DNA of 64,000 bases from assembly GCF_000718255.1 (NCBI RefSeq), contig NZ_JOFJ01000025.1:1-64000 (forward strand). The letters run 5' to 3'. Below are positions 7,851-17,783 of this stretch, piece after piece; position 1 is the stretch's first letter, and each line of letters starts with the position of its first letter. The notes under the pieces are model-generated. The model was not told the origin of the DNA. It saw nothing but the letters and a program-made list of their open reading frames with translations, and did no database searches. The translations under genes and the position numbers were made by a program. The DNA is from Spirillospora albida. GTDB taxonomy: Bacteria; Actinomycetota; Actinomycetes; Streptosporangiales; Streptosporangiaceae.

Positions 7851-8921
7851 TCAGGCGGCGACGCGGTGGAGGCCGGCGGCGGAGCCCTTCGACTTCAGGG
7901 TCATGATGAAGGCGAGGACCTTGGCGACGGCGCCGTACATTTCCGGGGGGATCTCCTGGCCGATGTCGCAGGCCTTGTGGAGGGCTCGGGCCAGGGGGAC
8001 GTCCTGGACCATCGGGATGCGGTGCTCGGCGGCGGCCTCACGGATCTTGGCGGCCACGGCGCCGGCGCCCTTGGCGATGACGCGGGGGGCTCCCTTGGCG
8101 GGGTCGTAGCGGATCGCGACGGCGACGTGGGTGGGGTTGACCAGGACGACGTCGGCCTGGGGGAGTTCCGCCATCATCCGGTTGCGGCTCATCTCCTGCT
8201 GGATGGCGCGGCGGTGGCCCTTGACGTGCGGGTCGCCCTCGCTGCGCTTGTACTCCTCCTTGACCTCCTGCTTGGTCATGCGGATCTGCTTGCCGGTGCG
8301 GCGGCGCGCCATGGCGTAGTCGCCTGCGGCGAGGGCGACGCCGGTGGCGCCGGCCCAGCGCATCAGCTCCATGAGGGAGTCGGCGACGGTGGCGAGGAGG
8401 GAGCCGAGGGGGAGGGACCCGGACGCCATGAGCAGCGGGATCAGGTCCTTCAGCGACAGGTAGGCCACGATCGCCAGGACGATCGTCTTCAGCAGCGCCT
8501 TCGTCGCCTCCCACAGGGACTGGGGGCCGAACATGCGCTTGAGGCCGCTGAACGGGTTGACGCGCTTGAACTGGGGCTTGAGCAGCTTCGTGGCGGGGTG
8601 CATGCCCTGCGCGGCGCCGGCCGCGATGGGGACGAACACGGCGAGGGCGGCGAGCGGCAGCAGCGCCATCGCGCCGTCCATGAGGCCGTCGCCGAGGAGG
8701 CGCAGCGCGAGGGCCGGCTCGGGGTTCTCGATGATGTGCCCGACCTCGTTCATGATGCCGCGTCCGGCCTCGGTGGCCTTGCGCATCGTGATCGGCAGGA
8801 CGAGCCCCGCGGCGAGGATCATCGCCCACGCGCCGAAGTCGGGGGTGCGGGCTACGGTTCCGTCCTTGCGGGCCTTCTTCTTCTTCTGCGCTGTGGGCTG
8901 TTCTGTCTTCTCACCGCTCAT
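7851..8921 (-). CDS. flhB: Flagellar export substrate-specificity switch FlhB
   Basis: 356 aa. The ATG at 8921 overlaps the fliR stop (ATGA). The N-terminus (MSGEKTEQPTAQKKKKARKDG) is the classic FlhB start, followed by four membrane segments (~30-45, ~85-105, ~143-158, ~180-200). The cytoplasmic domain contains NPTH at residues 262-265 (VLVNPTHVAVAIRYDP), the site of autocleavage between N and P that switches export from rod/hook to filament proteins. It works with FlhA, FliP, FliQ and FliR at the basal body. Confidence 0.97.
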   Translation of the reverse strand: MSGEKTEQPTAQKKKKARKDGTVARTPDFGAWAMILAAGLVLPITMRKATEAGRGIMNEVGHIIENPEPALALRLLGDGLMDGAMALLPLAALAVFVPIAAGAAQGMHPATKLLKPQFKRVNPFSGLKRMFGPQSLWEATKALLKTIVLAIVAYLSLKDLIPLLMASGSLPLGSLLATVADSLMELMRWAGATGVALAAGDYAMARRRTGKQIRMTKQEVKEEYKRSEGDPHVKGHRRAIQQEMSRNRMMAELPQADVVLVNPTHVAVAIRYDPAKGAPRVIAKGAGAVAAKIREAAAEHRIPMVQDVPLARALHKACDIGQEIPPEMYGAVAKVLAFIMTLKSKGSAAGLHRVAA

Positions 8922-9676
8922 GAGCCCGCGGCCTCCATCACGAATCGGACGGCCTTGTCGACGACGCCGTCCAGGACGCCGGGCAGGACGGCGACCGCCG
9001 TCCCGGCCAGGGAGAGGGTCAGCATGATCTTCAGGGGGAAGCCGAGCGAGAACGCGTTGAGGGCGGGGGCGGCGCGGCTCAGCAGGCCGAGGGCGACGTC
9101 GGCGCAGAACAGGACGGCGATGATCGGCCCGGCGATCTGGAGCGCGGCGAGGAACATGTCGGTCATGCCGGTGGTGAGCAGTTCGCTGAGGGTGCCGAGC
9201 GCGAGGGTTCCGTCCAGGGGGAGGAGCTCGAACGTCTCGGTGAAGCCGCGGATGACGAGCTGGTAGCCGCCGGACGCCAGCAGCAGCGTGGTCGCGGTCA
9301 GGTTGTAGAACCGGCCGAACACGGACGTGGGGGTCTGCGACACGGGGTCGAACGCGGTGGCGAGGCTGAACCCGCCGAACAGGTCGATGAGGTCGCCGGC
9401 GGCCTGGATGGCGGCGAAGACGAGGGAGGTGATGAAGCCGAGCGCCATGCCCGCGACGACCTGCTCCACGGCCGCGGTGACGACGGCCGCGCCGGTGAAG
9501 TCGGGGACCTGCTGCGACAGCCGCGGCGCCATCGGCAGCGCGATGGCGACGGACAGCAGCGCCTTGACCGGCATCGGGATGAGCCGCGTGTTGAACGGGG
9601 GGCACACCATCAGCCAGGCCGCCGCGCGGATCGAGCCGAGCAGCACGGCGAGGAGGGTCGCGGACGACAGCGTCAC
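8918..9676 (-). CDS. fliR: Flagellar export gate protein FliR
   Basis: 252 aa, GTG start, six hydrophobic segments. Family features include the FNTRLIPMPVKALLSVAIALPM block and FGGFSLATAFDP. FliR forms the export gate with FliP and FliQ. The gene starts three bases after fliQ and overlaps flhB, in the standard fliPQR-flhB order. Confidence 0.96.
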   Translation of the reverse strand: MTLSSATLLAVLLGSIRAAAWLMVCPPFNTRLIPMPVKALLSVAIALPMAPRLSQQVPDFTGAAVVTAAVEQVVAGMALGFITSLVFAAIQAAGDLIDLFGGFSLATAFDPVSQTPTSVFGRFYNLTATTLLLASGGYQLVIRGFTETFELLPLDGTLALGTLSELLTTGMTDMFLAALQIAGPIIAVLFCADVALGLLSRAAPALNAFSLGFPLKIMLTLSLAGTAVAVLPGVLDGVVDKAVRFVMEAAGS

Positions 9677-9679
9677 GGC

Positions 9680-9955
9680 TCAGCCCCCGTTGAGGAGCTG
9701 CGGCACCTTCTCGAAGAGCGCCGTCGTGAAGCTCATCATCTCGTGCAGCGCCCAGTTGCCCGACATCATCAGGGCGACGGCGACGCCGACGGCCTTCGGG
9801 ACGAAGGACAGCGTGACCTCCTGGATCTGGGTCACCGACTGGAACAGCGAGATCGCGAAGCCGATGATCAGCGAGGTCAGCAGGATCGGGGCGGACAGCT
9901 TGGCGGCGACGATCATCGCCTGCAGGGCGATGTGCAGGACTTCGGTGTCGCTCAT
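9680..9955 (-). CDS. fliQ: Flagellar export gate protein FliQ
   Basis: 91 aa, the normal size, with two transmembrane helices (LSAPILLTSLIIGFAISLFQ and AVGVAVALMMSGNWALHEM) flanking the conserved SVTQIQE-TLSFVPK loop. It is a component of the FliPQR export gate. The gap to fliP is 76 bp, the largest within this part of the operon. Confidence 0.97.
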   Translation of the reverse strand: MSDTEVLHIALQAMIVAAKLSAPILLTSLIIGFAISLFQSVTQIQEVTLSFVPKAVGVAVALMMSGNWALHEMMSFTTALFEKVPQLLNGG

Positions 9956-10031
9956 GGGACGTCCTTAACGGGTCGGCCGGACGGGCGGGGCGGGGTAGGC
10001 GGGACGCGGCCTGGGGCGGCGGCCCGCCGCG

Positions 10032-10925
10032 TCATCGGTAACTGGAGATCAGTGCAGTGATGATCAGGCCCCAGCCGTTGACCAGGACGAACAGCAGCAG
10101 CTTGAACGGCAGCGCGACGGTGACCGGCGGCAGCATCATCATGCCCAGCGACATCAGGGCGGCCGAGACGACCATGTCGATGATCAGGAAGGGGATGAAG
10201 ATGACGAAGCCGATGATGAACGCGGCGCGCAGCTCGGAGATCACGAACGCGGGGACCAGCGTGGTCATCGGGACCGACTCGGCGTTGGCCGGCTTCTGCT
10301 TGTCGGCGACCTTGGTGAACAGCGCGAGGTCTTCCTTGCGGGTCTGCTTGACCATGAACTCCCGCAGCGGCGGGGTGCCGGTCTCGATGGCCTGCGAGAC
10401 GGTCTTGTCGCCCTTGAGGTAGGGCTGGACGGCGTCCTTGTTGATCTCGGACGCGACCGGGCTCATCAGGAACAGGCTGATGAACAGGGCGAGGCCGGCG
10501 AGCACCTGGTTGGGCGGGACGTTGGCGAGGCCGAGGGCGTTGCGGGTGATGCTCAGCACCACGAAGATCTTGGTGAAGCTGGTGCAGAGCAGCAGGATGG
10601 CGGGGGCGACCGACAGGACGGTCAGCCCGAGCATGATGACGATCGACTGGCTGGGCTTGCCGTTGACGCCGTTGAGGTCCACGGTGACCTGGCCGCCGGG
10701 GTTCCCGGCGGGGTTTCCGGTGGGGCCCTGCGGGCCGGCGGGCCCGTTCGTCCCGTTCCGGGTGGCGGGGTCGGCGGGCGGCGTCGGGACGGCGAGGACC
10801 CGTTCCGCCGCGGCCGGCCGGAGCTGCGGGGTGGTGGCGGCGTCGGCGGCGGTGGACGCGCCGAACAGCAGTCCGAGGACGGCCGCGGCGGCGAGCAGCG
10901 CCAGGCCGAGGACACGAGTGATCAC
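10032..10925 (-). CDS. fliP: Flagellar export gate protein FliP
   Basis: 297 aa from GTG 10925, overlapping the fliO stop (GTGA). A signal sequence (residues ~1-27) is followed by a Pro/Gly-rich stretch (PAGPQGPTGNPAGNPGG) before the first FliP helix. The family block then follows: PAILLLCTSFTKIFVVLSITRNALG, PPNQVLAGLALFISLF, MSPVASEINKDA, and the C-terminal helices ending VNGWGLIITALISSYR. FliP is the main pore ring of the export gate. The extra collagen-like linker makes it longer than the ~245 aa of enteric FliP. Confidence 0.96.
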   Translation of the reverse strand: MITRVLGLALLAAAAVLGLLFGASTAADAATTPQLRPAAAERVLAVPTPPADPATRNGTNGPAGPQGPTGNPAGNPGGQVTVDLNGVNGKPSQSIVIMLGLTVLSVAPAILLLCTSFTKIFVVLSITRNALGLANVPPNQVLAGLALFISLFLMSPVASEINKDAVQPYLKGDKTVSQAIETGTPPLREFMVKQTRKEDLALFTKVADKQKPANAESVPMTTLVPAFVISELRAAFIIGFVIFIPFLIIDMVVSAALMSLGMMMLPPVTVALPFKLLLFVLVNGWGLIITALISSYR

Positions 10926-11341
10926 TTTCGGGCCGTCCGTTCGCGGAGGAGGTCGAGGGCGGTGGCCCAGGTCCGGGGCGACAGCGCCGAGCCGGCGAGG
11001 GCCGCGCCGGACGGCGCGTGGGGCCGGTCCGCCGCGGCGGGGGCGTCCAGGTCGACCGGGCTGCGCTGCTCGATCTCCTGCCTGCGCTGCTCGATGGCGG
11101 CCGGGTCGACCTCGCCGAGGAGGGTGATCTGGCCTTCGGTGACGCCGAGCACGAGCGCCCGGTCGGTCACCTGGACGACGGTGACGGAGGAGTTCCGGCT
11201 GAGCTGCTGGCGGGCGAGGACGTTCACCACGTCCCCGCCGCGGGCGGCGAGAGGCCGCCGGGCGACCTTGGCCAGCACCCACATGAGGGCCAGGACGACG
11301 GTGAGCGAGAGGGCGATCCGGAGGACCGTCTCGATCATCAC
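10922..11341 (-). CDS. fliO: Flagellar biosynthesis protein FliO
   Basis: 139 aa from GTG 11341 (a second possible start is ATG 11338). It has one N-terminal transmembrane helix (TVLRIALSLTVVLALMWVLAKVA), then the short FliO cytoplasmic domain with VNVLARQQLSRNSSVTVVQV and LVLGVTEGQITLLGEV. It assists FliP complex assembly. It lies between fliN and fliP in the conserved order. Confidence 0.92.
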   Translation of the reverse strand: MMIETVLRIALSLTVVLALMWVLAKVARRPLAARGGDVVNVLARQQLSRNSSVTVVQVTDRALVLGVTEGQITLLGEVDPAAIEQRRQEIEQRSPVDLDAPAAADRPHAPSGAALAGSALSPRTWATALDLLRERTARK

Positions 11342-11350
11342 AAGCGACTC

Positions 11351-12085
11351 CTACTGGCTGGCGGGCGGGACGATCTCGGTCAGGCGGATGCCGAAGTTCT
11401 CGTCGATGACGACGACCTCGCCGCGGGCGATCAGCCGGCCGTTGACGAGCAGGTCGGCGGAGGACCCGGCGGCCCGGTCGAGTTCGACGACCGCGCCGGG
11501 CGACAGCGAGAGCAGTTCCCGGACGGTCATCCGGGTGCGGCCCAGCTCGGCGGTGACCTCCATCTCCACGTCGTGGAGGAGGTCGAGGCGCGGCGGGGTG
11601 GCGTGGGTCTCGGGCTGCGCCGCCTCCACCGGCTCGGCGGGCGCCGGCCACGGCGTCACGACCAGCGCGAGGACGGCGCGGACGGTGTCGCCCTCCAGGA
11701 ACGGGACGTACAGGGCCTCACCGCGGGCGGCGAGGGAGCCGAGCCCGACCTCGGGGTCGGCGGCCTGGCCGGGGTCGACGACGACCGGGCCGAGGATCTT
11801 GGCGGCGGCCTCCAGGGCGGGCTGGACGGCCTGGGCCAGGTCCAGCTCGCCGAGGGGGCTCTGCTGCAGGGCGTCCACCAGGTCCTGGCCGACGGCGACG
11901 GCGACCTCGCCGGTCGCGGCGCCGGAGAACCGGGCGCAGACGACCTGGCCCTCGGGGGTCTGCACGGGCCGCTCGGGGGTCGGCGCGCCGATCTCCAGCG
12001 GCGCCCCGATCGGCAGCGTGGTGATCATGGCCTGGGCGGCGGTGTGCGCGAGGTCCACGCGGGCGGTGTCGGTCAGTGCGGTCAT
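11351..12085 (-). CDS. fliN: Flagellar motor switch protein FliN
   Basis: 244 aa; the ATG at 12085 overlaps the fliM stop (ATGA). The C-terminal SpoA domain (residues ~165-242) is clear: DLLHDVEMEVTAELGRTRMTVRELLSLSPGAVVELDR, DLLVNGRLIARGEVVVIDENFGIRLTEI. The N-terminal ~150 residues (VVCARFSGAATGEVAVAVGQDL, LAQAVQPALEAAAKILG) resemble the CheC-like half of FliN/FliY proteins but lack a clear phosphatase E-x2-N motif. It forms the C-ring with FliM. Confidence 0.93.
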   Translation of the reverse strand: MTALTDTARVDLAHTAAQAMITTLPIGAPLEIGAPTPERPVQTPEGQVVCARFSGAATGEVAVAVGQDLVDALQQSPLGELDLAQAVQPALEAAAKILGPVVVDPGQAADPEVGLGSLAARGEALYVPFLEGDTVRAVLALVVTPWPAPAEPVEAAQPETHATPPRLDLLHDVEMEVTAELGRTRMTVRELLSLSPGAVVELDRAAGSSADLLVNGRLIARGEVVVIDENFGIRLTEIVPPASQ

Positions 12086-13086
12086 GGCTGGATGTCCTTG
12101 CTGGTCAGCGACGTGGTCATCGGCGTGGTGAGCTGCTGCGCGCCCTTGGGCGGGGCGGGCACGACGAGGCAGGCGAGCCGGGGCCCGTGGCTGCCGGGCA
12201 CGGCGTGCGCGAAGGTGATGTCCGCGGACGTCACCGACAGCGGGGCGGTGACGGCGTGGCCGAGGGGGAGCACGTCCCCGGGCTGCAGCCCGATGATCTG
12301 CTCGGACCGCATTCGGATCGGGTCGAACCGGACGGCCACCTCGATCGGGGCGGCGCCGAGCGCGGCGGCCACGTTGCGGTGGGCCTCCTCGCGGGCGTGC
12401 CGCTGCGCCGGGGTCAGCGTGACGTCGCTGGCGTCCCCCTGGAGCTTCGGGAAGATCGAGGTGAACGGCAGGCAGATCGTCGCGAGGCACTCGTGCTCGC
12501 CGACCTTCATCTCGAACGAGGCGACGATGACCGCGTCGGAGGCCGAGCACGCCTGCACGAACTGCGGGTTGTACTCCAGCGCCTCGAGCTTCGGCCTGAC
12601 GGCGACCAGGGTGTCGAAGGCGTAGCGGAACTCGTCCAGCGCCCGGTTCAGCAGGTTCCGCAGCAGCGGCGCCTCCATGTCCGACAGCGGACGCTCCGGC
12701 TGCGGTCCGCCGGGCCCGCCGAGCAGGTGGTCGACCGAGGCCATCGCGGTCTCCAGCGAGAACTCGATGATCGCCGTACCGGGCAGCGGCTCCAGCGTGA
12801 ACGTGGCGAGCATGGTCGGGGTGGAGAGCGACCCGATGTACTCGTCGTAGGTCTGCTGCTGGATCGACACCAGGGAGACCTGCGACACCACGCGCAGGCT
12901 CGACGTCAGCAGCGTCGAGTGCTGGCGGGCGAAGGTCTCGTAGGCGATCTGCAGCGTGCGGATGTGCTCACGCGACAGCTTGATGGGGCGCCGGAAGTCG
13001 TAGGGCTGCGGTTCCGCGGACTTGCCGCGGCGGGAAAGGCGCCCGGCCATGCGCGGCGCGGCGGCCGAAGACGTTGACTGGCTCAC
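12082..13086 (-). CDS. fliM: Flagellar motor switch protein FliM
   Basis: 334 aa from GTG 13086 (GGTGGA four bases upstream). An in-frame ATG at 13098 is disfavoured because it lies inside the -10 box of a sigma-FliA-type promoter. FliM features: RPIKLSREHIRTLQIAYETFARQ, the middle domain with LLGGPGG and LLRNLLNRALDEF, and the SpoA-like C-terminus around GLQPGDVLPLGHAV. The N-terminus before residue 25 is Ser/Ala/Arg-rich and lacks the L-S-Q-x-E-I-D-A-L-L CheY-binding peptide of other FliM proteins. If the promoter is used, the mRNA is almost leaderless. Confidence 0.94.
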   Translation of the reverse strand: MSQSTSSAAAPRMAGRLSRRGKSAEPQPYDFRRPIKLSREHIRTLQIAYETFARQHSTLLTSSLRVVSQVSLVSIQQQTYDEYIGSLSTPTMLATFTLEPLPGTAIIEFSLETAMASVDHLLGGPGGPQPERPLSDMEAPLLRNLLNRALDEFRYAFDTLVAVRPKLEALEYNPQFVQACSASDAVIVASFEMKVGEHECLATICLPFTSIFPKLQGDASDVTLTPAQRHAREEAHRNVAAALGAAPIEVAVRFDPIRMRSEQIIGLQPGDVLPLGHAVTAPLSVTSADITFAHAVPGSHGPRLACLVVPAPPKGAQQLTTPMTTSLTSKDIQP

Positions 13087-13094
13087 GATTCCAC

Positions 13095-13122
13095 CCATCG
13101 GCGGGTCCCGGGACCGCCTGAG
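13095..13122 (-). promoter_or_regulatory. FliA-type promoter for fliM
   Basis: On the minus strand, CTCA (13122-13119), 16 bases, then GCCGATGG (13102-13095). The predicted transcript start is about 13088, two bases before the GTG of fliM. It gives an internal promoter for fliMNOPQR-flhB inside the 134-bp fliL-fliM gap. Confidence 0.75.
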
Positions 13123-13220
13123 GGAAACGCCGCCGGCCGGGTTCGCGGGGACGCGAACCCGGTGCGCGGTGAACGGCCGGCGGAGCCGGCGGGAACGCCC
13201 TGGGGGAGGGGCCTGGGGGG

Positions 13221-13673
13221 CTACTGCATGACGAACTCGGTGAAGTAGACGTCCATGACGTCGTGGTGGTACGCCTCTTCGATCTTCTTCAGGAGTTCCT
13301 TCTTGGCCTGCTCCCGGGCCTTGTTGGTGGACAGCTCCGCCACGGACCGGTTGCTGAACTGCTGGATCGCGAGGTCGAGGGCCTTGCTGCCCTCCGGCGG
13401 CTCGTGCGCGTCCGCGGTGGCCTGGAGGGCGAGCGCGAGCTTGAGGTAGTGGCCGTCGTCGAGGTTGATCGTGATGGGCTCCAGCGGGGCGACGACGCCC
13501 GGCTTCGGTGCCGCCTTCTCCTCGCCTCCGCCGGCGAACAGCATGAAGTAGGCGGCCGCCGCGGCGGCGACCAGCCCCACGGCGGCGCCGATGATCAGCA
13601 GCTTCTTGGACTTCTTCTTGTCACCGGCCGCCTCCTCGGCGTCCGGCGCGGCCTTGAGCTTGGCGTCGGCCAT
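13221..13673 (-). CDS. fliL: Flagellar basal body-associated protein FliL
   Basis: 150 aa, ATG with GGAGAG upstream. A charged cytoplasmic tail (KKKSKK) is followed by one transmembrane helix (LLIIGAAVGLVAAAAAAYFML, ~25-46) and the periplasmic FliL domain: LEPITINLDDGHYLKLALALQ, AIQQFSNRSVAELS, KKIEEAYHHDVMDVYFTEFVMQ. It stabilises stator engagement next to MotA/MotB, whose genes precede it by 28 bp. Confidence 0.94.
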   Translation of the reverse strand: MADAKLKAAPDAEEAAGDKKKSKKLLIIGAAVGLVAAAAAAYFMLFAGGGEEKAAPKPGVVAPLEPITINLDDGHYLKLALALQATADAHEPPEGSKALDLAIQQFSNRSVAELSTNKAREQAKKELLKKIEEAYHHDVMDVYFTEFVMQ

Positions 13674-13701
13674 GATCTCTCCAGGGGTGATCGGTGATCG
13701 G

Positions 13702-14646
13702 TCAATGCGAGGTGGACGAGGTGGTCGTTGCGGTCGAGGTGGACGTGCCGGACGAGGCCGCCTGACCGGCCGCCGACGGCAGCAGCGCCCGCACCTCGGC
13801 CGGCAGGTCCGACAGCACGGCGATCTCCACCCGCCGGTTCAGCCGCAGCGACCGCGAGTCGCTCACCGGGTACAGCGGGCGCTGCTCGGCGTAGCCGGCG
13901 GCGCTCAGCCGCCCGGCCGGCAGCCGCCCGGCCTGCATCAGGCGCCGGACGACCGTGGACGCGCGGGCCGTGGACAGCTCCCAGTTCGACGGGTACAGCC
14001 CCGACACCATCGGCAGGTGGTTGGTGTGGCCGTCCACCTGGATCCGGTTCGTCTTGGTCTTGAGGGGCGGCGCGATGGCGTCCACGATGCGGCGGCCCTT
14101 GGCCTGCAGCTCCGCCGAGGCGTTCCCGAACACCACCTCGTCGGTGACGACGGTCACCACGAGGCCGCGCTCATCGATACGGAACTTGACCGCGTCCTGG
14201 GCGTTGTTGCGCTTCAGGGCCTCCTCGATCGCCTTCTGGAGCTTCTCGAAGCTCTCCACCTCGGCCTCGGCCTTCTGGGCGCGCTCGGACGCGCGCCTCC
14301 GGTCGGCGTCGGCGACGGCCTTGCGGGCCTTCTCCTTCTCCGCGTCGGTCGGCGGCTCCCCGACCGTCGGCTGCATCTCCGCGGGGTCCGGCGCGTTGGA
14401 CGCGGCCTCGCCCGCGAGGGCCTTGCCCTGCGCCTCGAACGCCACCGACTCCTGCCCGAGCGCGCCCGCCAGGCTGGCCCGCAGCTTCTCGAACTTCGTC
14501 TGGTCGACCTGGCTGATCGCGAACATCACGATGAACAGGGCCATCAGCACCGTGAGCATGTCGGCGTAGGTCACGAGCCACCGTTCGTGGTTCTCGTGCT
14601 CCTCCTCATGTCCGCCGCGTTTGCGGCGGCCCCCTCCGCTGCTCAT
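13702..14646 (-). CDS. motB: Flagellar stator protein MotB
   Basis: 314 aa. The ATG shares one base with the motA stop (TGATG). The single membrane helix follows W-L-V-T-Y-A-D-M-L-T; D29 is the expected proton-carrying aspartate. Residues ~55-150 form a long Lys/Glu/Ala-rich helical linker. The C-terminal OmpA-like peptidoglycan-binding domain shows VDGHTNHLP, NWELSTARASTVVRRL, LSAAGYAEQRPL, LNRRVEIAVL. It anchors the H+-driven stator to peptidoglycan. Confidence 0.95.
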   Translation of the reverse strand: MSSGGGRRKRGGHEEEHENHERWLVTYADMLTVLMALFIVMFAISQVDQTKFEKLRASLAGALGQESVAFEAQGKALAGEAASNAPDPAEMQPTVGEPPTDAEKEKARKAVADADRRRASERAQKAEAEVESFEKLQKAIEEALKRNNAQDAVKFRIDERGLVVTVVTDEVVFGNASAELQAKGRRIVDAIAPPLKTKTNRIQVDGHTNHLPMVSGLYPSNWELSTARASTVVRRLMQAGRLPAGRLSAAGYAEQRPLYPVSDSRSLRLNRRVEIAVLSDLPAEVRALLPSAAGQAASSGTSTSTATTTSSTSH

Positions 14647-15419
14647 CAGGCGGCCTTCTTGTCCTTCTCGCCCTCACCGGGCGGGAGCAGGCTCTTGAGC
14701 TTGCGCGACACCAGGCGCGGGTTGGTGCCCGCCTGGATGTTCGCGATGCCCTCGATCGTCAGTTCCATCTGGGCGCACTCCACCTCGCTGATCCGCTTGA
14801 GCCGGTTGCCGAGCGGCAGCCAGAACACGTTCGCGGACAGCACGCCCCACAGCGTCGCGACGAACGCGGCGCCGATCATGTGGCCGAGCTCCTCGGGCTT
14901 GTCGAGGTTCTCCAGGACGTGCACGAGGCTGATGACCGTCCCGATGATGCCGATCGTGGGCGCGTACCCGCCCATGTCGGTGAAGATCTTCGAGCCGGAC
15001 TTGTCGGCCCTGCGCTTGGCGTCGACCTCCGCCTCGAGGATCTCGCGGAGCTCCTCGGGGTCGGTGCCGTCGATCGCGAGTTCGAGGCCCCGTCGCAGGA
15101 AGGGGTCCTCCACCTCCTTGATCGCGTCCTCCAGCGCCAGCAGGCCCTCGCGCCGGGCGCGCTCGGCCAGCTTCACGATGGAGTCGACCAGGTCGCCGCT
15201 CGGGGTGGTCTTGGCGGTGAAGGCGCGGACGAACTGGGCGCCGATGCCCGTGGTGTCGCGCAGGATGCCGCCCGCCATGGCGGCGCCGAACGTCCCGAAG
15301 AACACCAGGATCAGCGGCGGCAGCAGCATGATCGACATCGGGCTGCCGCCCTCGAGGATCATCGCCACCATGATCGCGGCCAGCGCGATGACGATCCCGA
15401 CTATGGTCGCGAGGTCCAT
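14646..15419 (-). CDS. motA: Flagellar stator protein MotA
   Basis: 257 aa with four hydrophobic segments (residues ~4-24, ~33-53, ~150-170, ~183-205). Typical MotA/PomA features include ARREGLLALEDAI, FLRRGLELAIDGTDPEELREIL, YAPTIGIIGTVISLVHVLENL and GAAFVATLWGVLSANVFWLPL. It forms the ion channel ring around MotB. Both junctions with neighbours are one-base TGATG overlaps, indicating tight translational coupling. Confidence 0.96.
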   Translation of the reverse strand: MDLATIVGIVIALAAIMVAMILEGGSPMSIMLLPPLILVFFGTFGAAMAGGILRDTTGIGAQFVRAFTAKTTPSGDLVDSIVKLAERARREGLLALEDAIKEVEDPFLRRGLELAIDGTDPEELREILEAEVDAKRRADKSGSKIFTDMGGYAPTIGIIGTVISLVHVLENLDKPEELGHMIGAAFVATLWGVLSANVFWLPLGNRLKRISEVECAQMELTIEGIANIQAGTNPRLVSRKLKSLLPPGEGEKDKKAA

Positions 15420-15709
15420 CAGCGCTCCTTCTTGGGCGTCAGATGGACGATCCGGGCCTGGTCCTCGGCGTCGAGCGCGCCCACCGCGGCGGCGCGGCGG
15501 CCCCCGGACGAGATGAGGATCTCCGCGTCCGCGATCAGTTCCGCCCGGTACCGGCGCACCAGCGTGACGAAATCGGCCAGGGACTCCTCGATGAGGTACT
15601 TCGTCCCGTCGACCAGGGTGATGACCGTGTCAGGGGTCTGGTCGGCCCGCTCGATCAGGTCCGGGTTCAACGCGAAGGCCGGGCCGTTGAGGCGAGTCAG
15701 AAGTATCAC
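15419..15709 (-). CDS. flbD: Flagellar FlbD family protein
   Basis: 96 aa from GTG 15709. The N-terminal ~70 residues fit the small FlbD family (ILLTRLNGPAFALNPDLIERADQTPDTVITLVDGTKYLIEES, then VRRYRAELI). FlbD-family members sit between hook genes and motA in Gram-positive clusters; their exact role is unclear. Here it is the first gene of the operon, behind a sigma-FliA-type promoter, and no hook genes precede it. Confidence 0.9.
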   Translation of the reverse strand: MILLTRLNGPAFALNPDLIERADQTPDTVITLVDGTKYLIEESLADFVTLVRRYRAELIADAEILISSGGRRAAAVGALDAEDQARIVHLTPKKER

Positions 15710-15873
15710 TGGGTCCGTCCCTGGAGATCGTCAAGACAACATGGCCCGTCCGTGGGCCGGCACCCGACCCATCGGCCGCACCCGGCCCCGGCTGAGGAAA
15801 CACCCGTTGTGCGGTGCGGCTCAGCGCGGACGGCAGAGCGTCCACCCGAATCGGTGAACACCCGCTTCGAGCA

Positions 15874-15901
15874 CCATCGGCCGCCCGGCGCCCGGCTTTA
15901 C
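15874..15901 (-). promoter_or_regulatory. FliA-type promoter for the flbD-mot-fli operon
   Basis: Minus strand: TAAA (15900-15897), exactly 15 bases, GCCGATGG (15881-15874). The -35 matches the classical FliA/WhiG TAAA rather than the CTCA seen at the other sites, with the same spacing. The predicted start is near 15867, giving a ~158-base 5' UTR before flbD. Confidence 0.75.
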
Positions 15902-15970
15902 CCCCTCGCCCGAACAACCGGGACCGGCCCGTCCCCGGGAGGCCGCGGGAACGGCCGGGGACGGGCCGGA

Positions 15971-17575
<1,605 letters not shown>

Positions 17576-17686
17576 GACTTCCTCCGAAGGCGGGCTCCCG
17601 CGCGCCCCGGAGGGGGCCGGAGAACCCGAAGTGAGAGACGACGTCGGAACCGCGGGCCGCACCCGGCGGCCGAGCGGGCGTCGCTC

Positions 17687-17710
17687 TCAGAGGAAGAAGT
17701 GGTAGTGCAC
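17687..17710 (-). CDS. Putative leader peptide (7 codons) upstream of ABC-F
   Basis: GTG-CAC-TAC-CAC-TTC-TTC-CTC-TGA encodes MHYHFFL. A TAGCTT hexamer six bases before the GTG could be a -10 box giving a leaderless transcript. GC-rich inverted repeats separate it from the ABC-F start. This is the layout of ribosome-mediated attenuation, where drug-stalled ribosomes on a short ORF open the downstream gene. Translation is not proven. Confidence 0.5.
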   Translation of the reverse strand: MHYHFFL

Positions 17711-17783
17711 GATCTCAAGCTACCAAGGGCGCCATCCGCCCCCCAGTGGTTTTCTCCCCGCCCCATGCGGGGCCGGCGACCGG

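Noticed and set aside
15767..15790. Second GCCGATGG box (minus strand) near 15768-15775 in the flbD upstream region
   Set aside because: At the required spacing the -35 position does not resemble CTCA or TAAA, unlike the box at 15881-15874.
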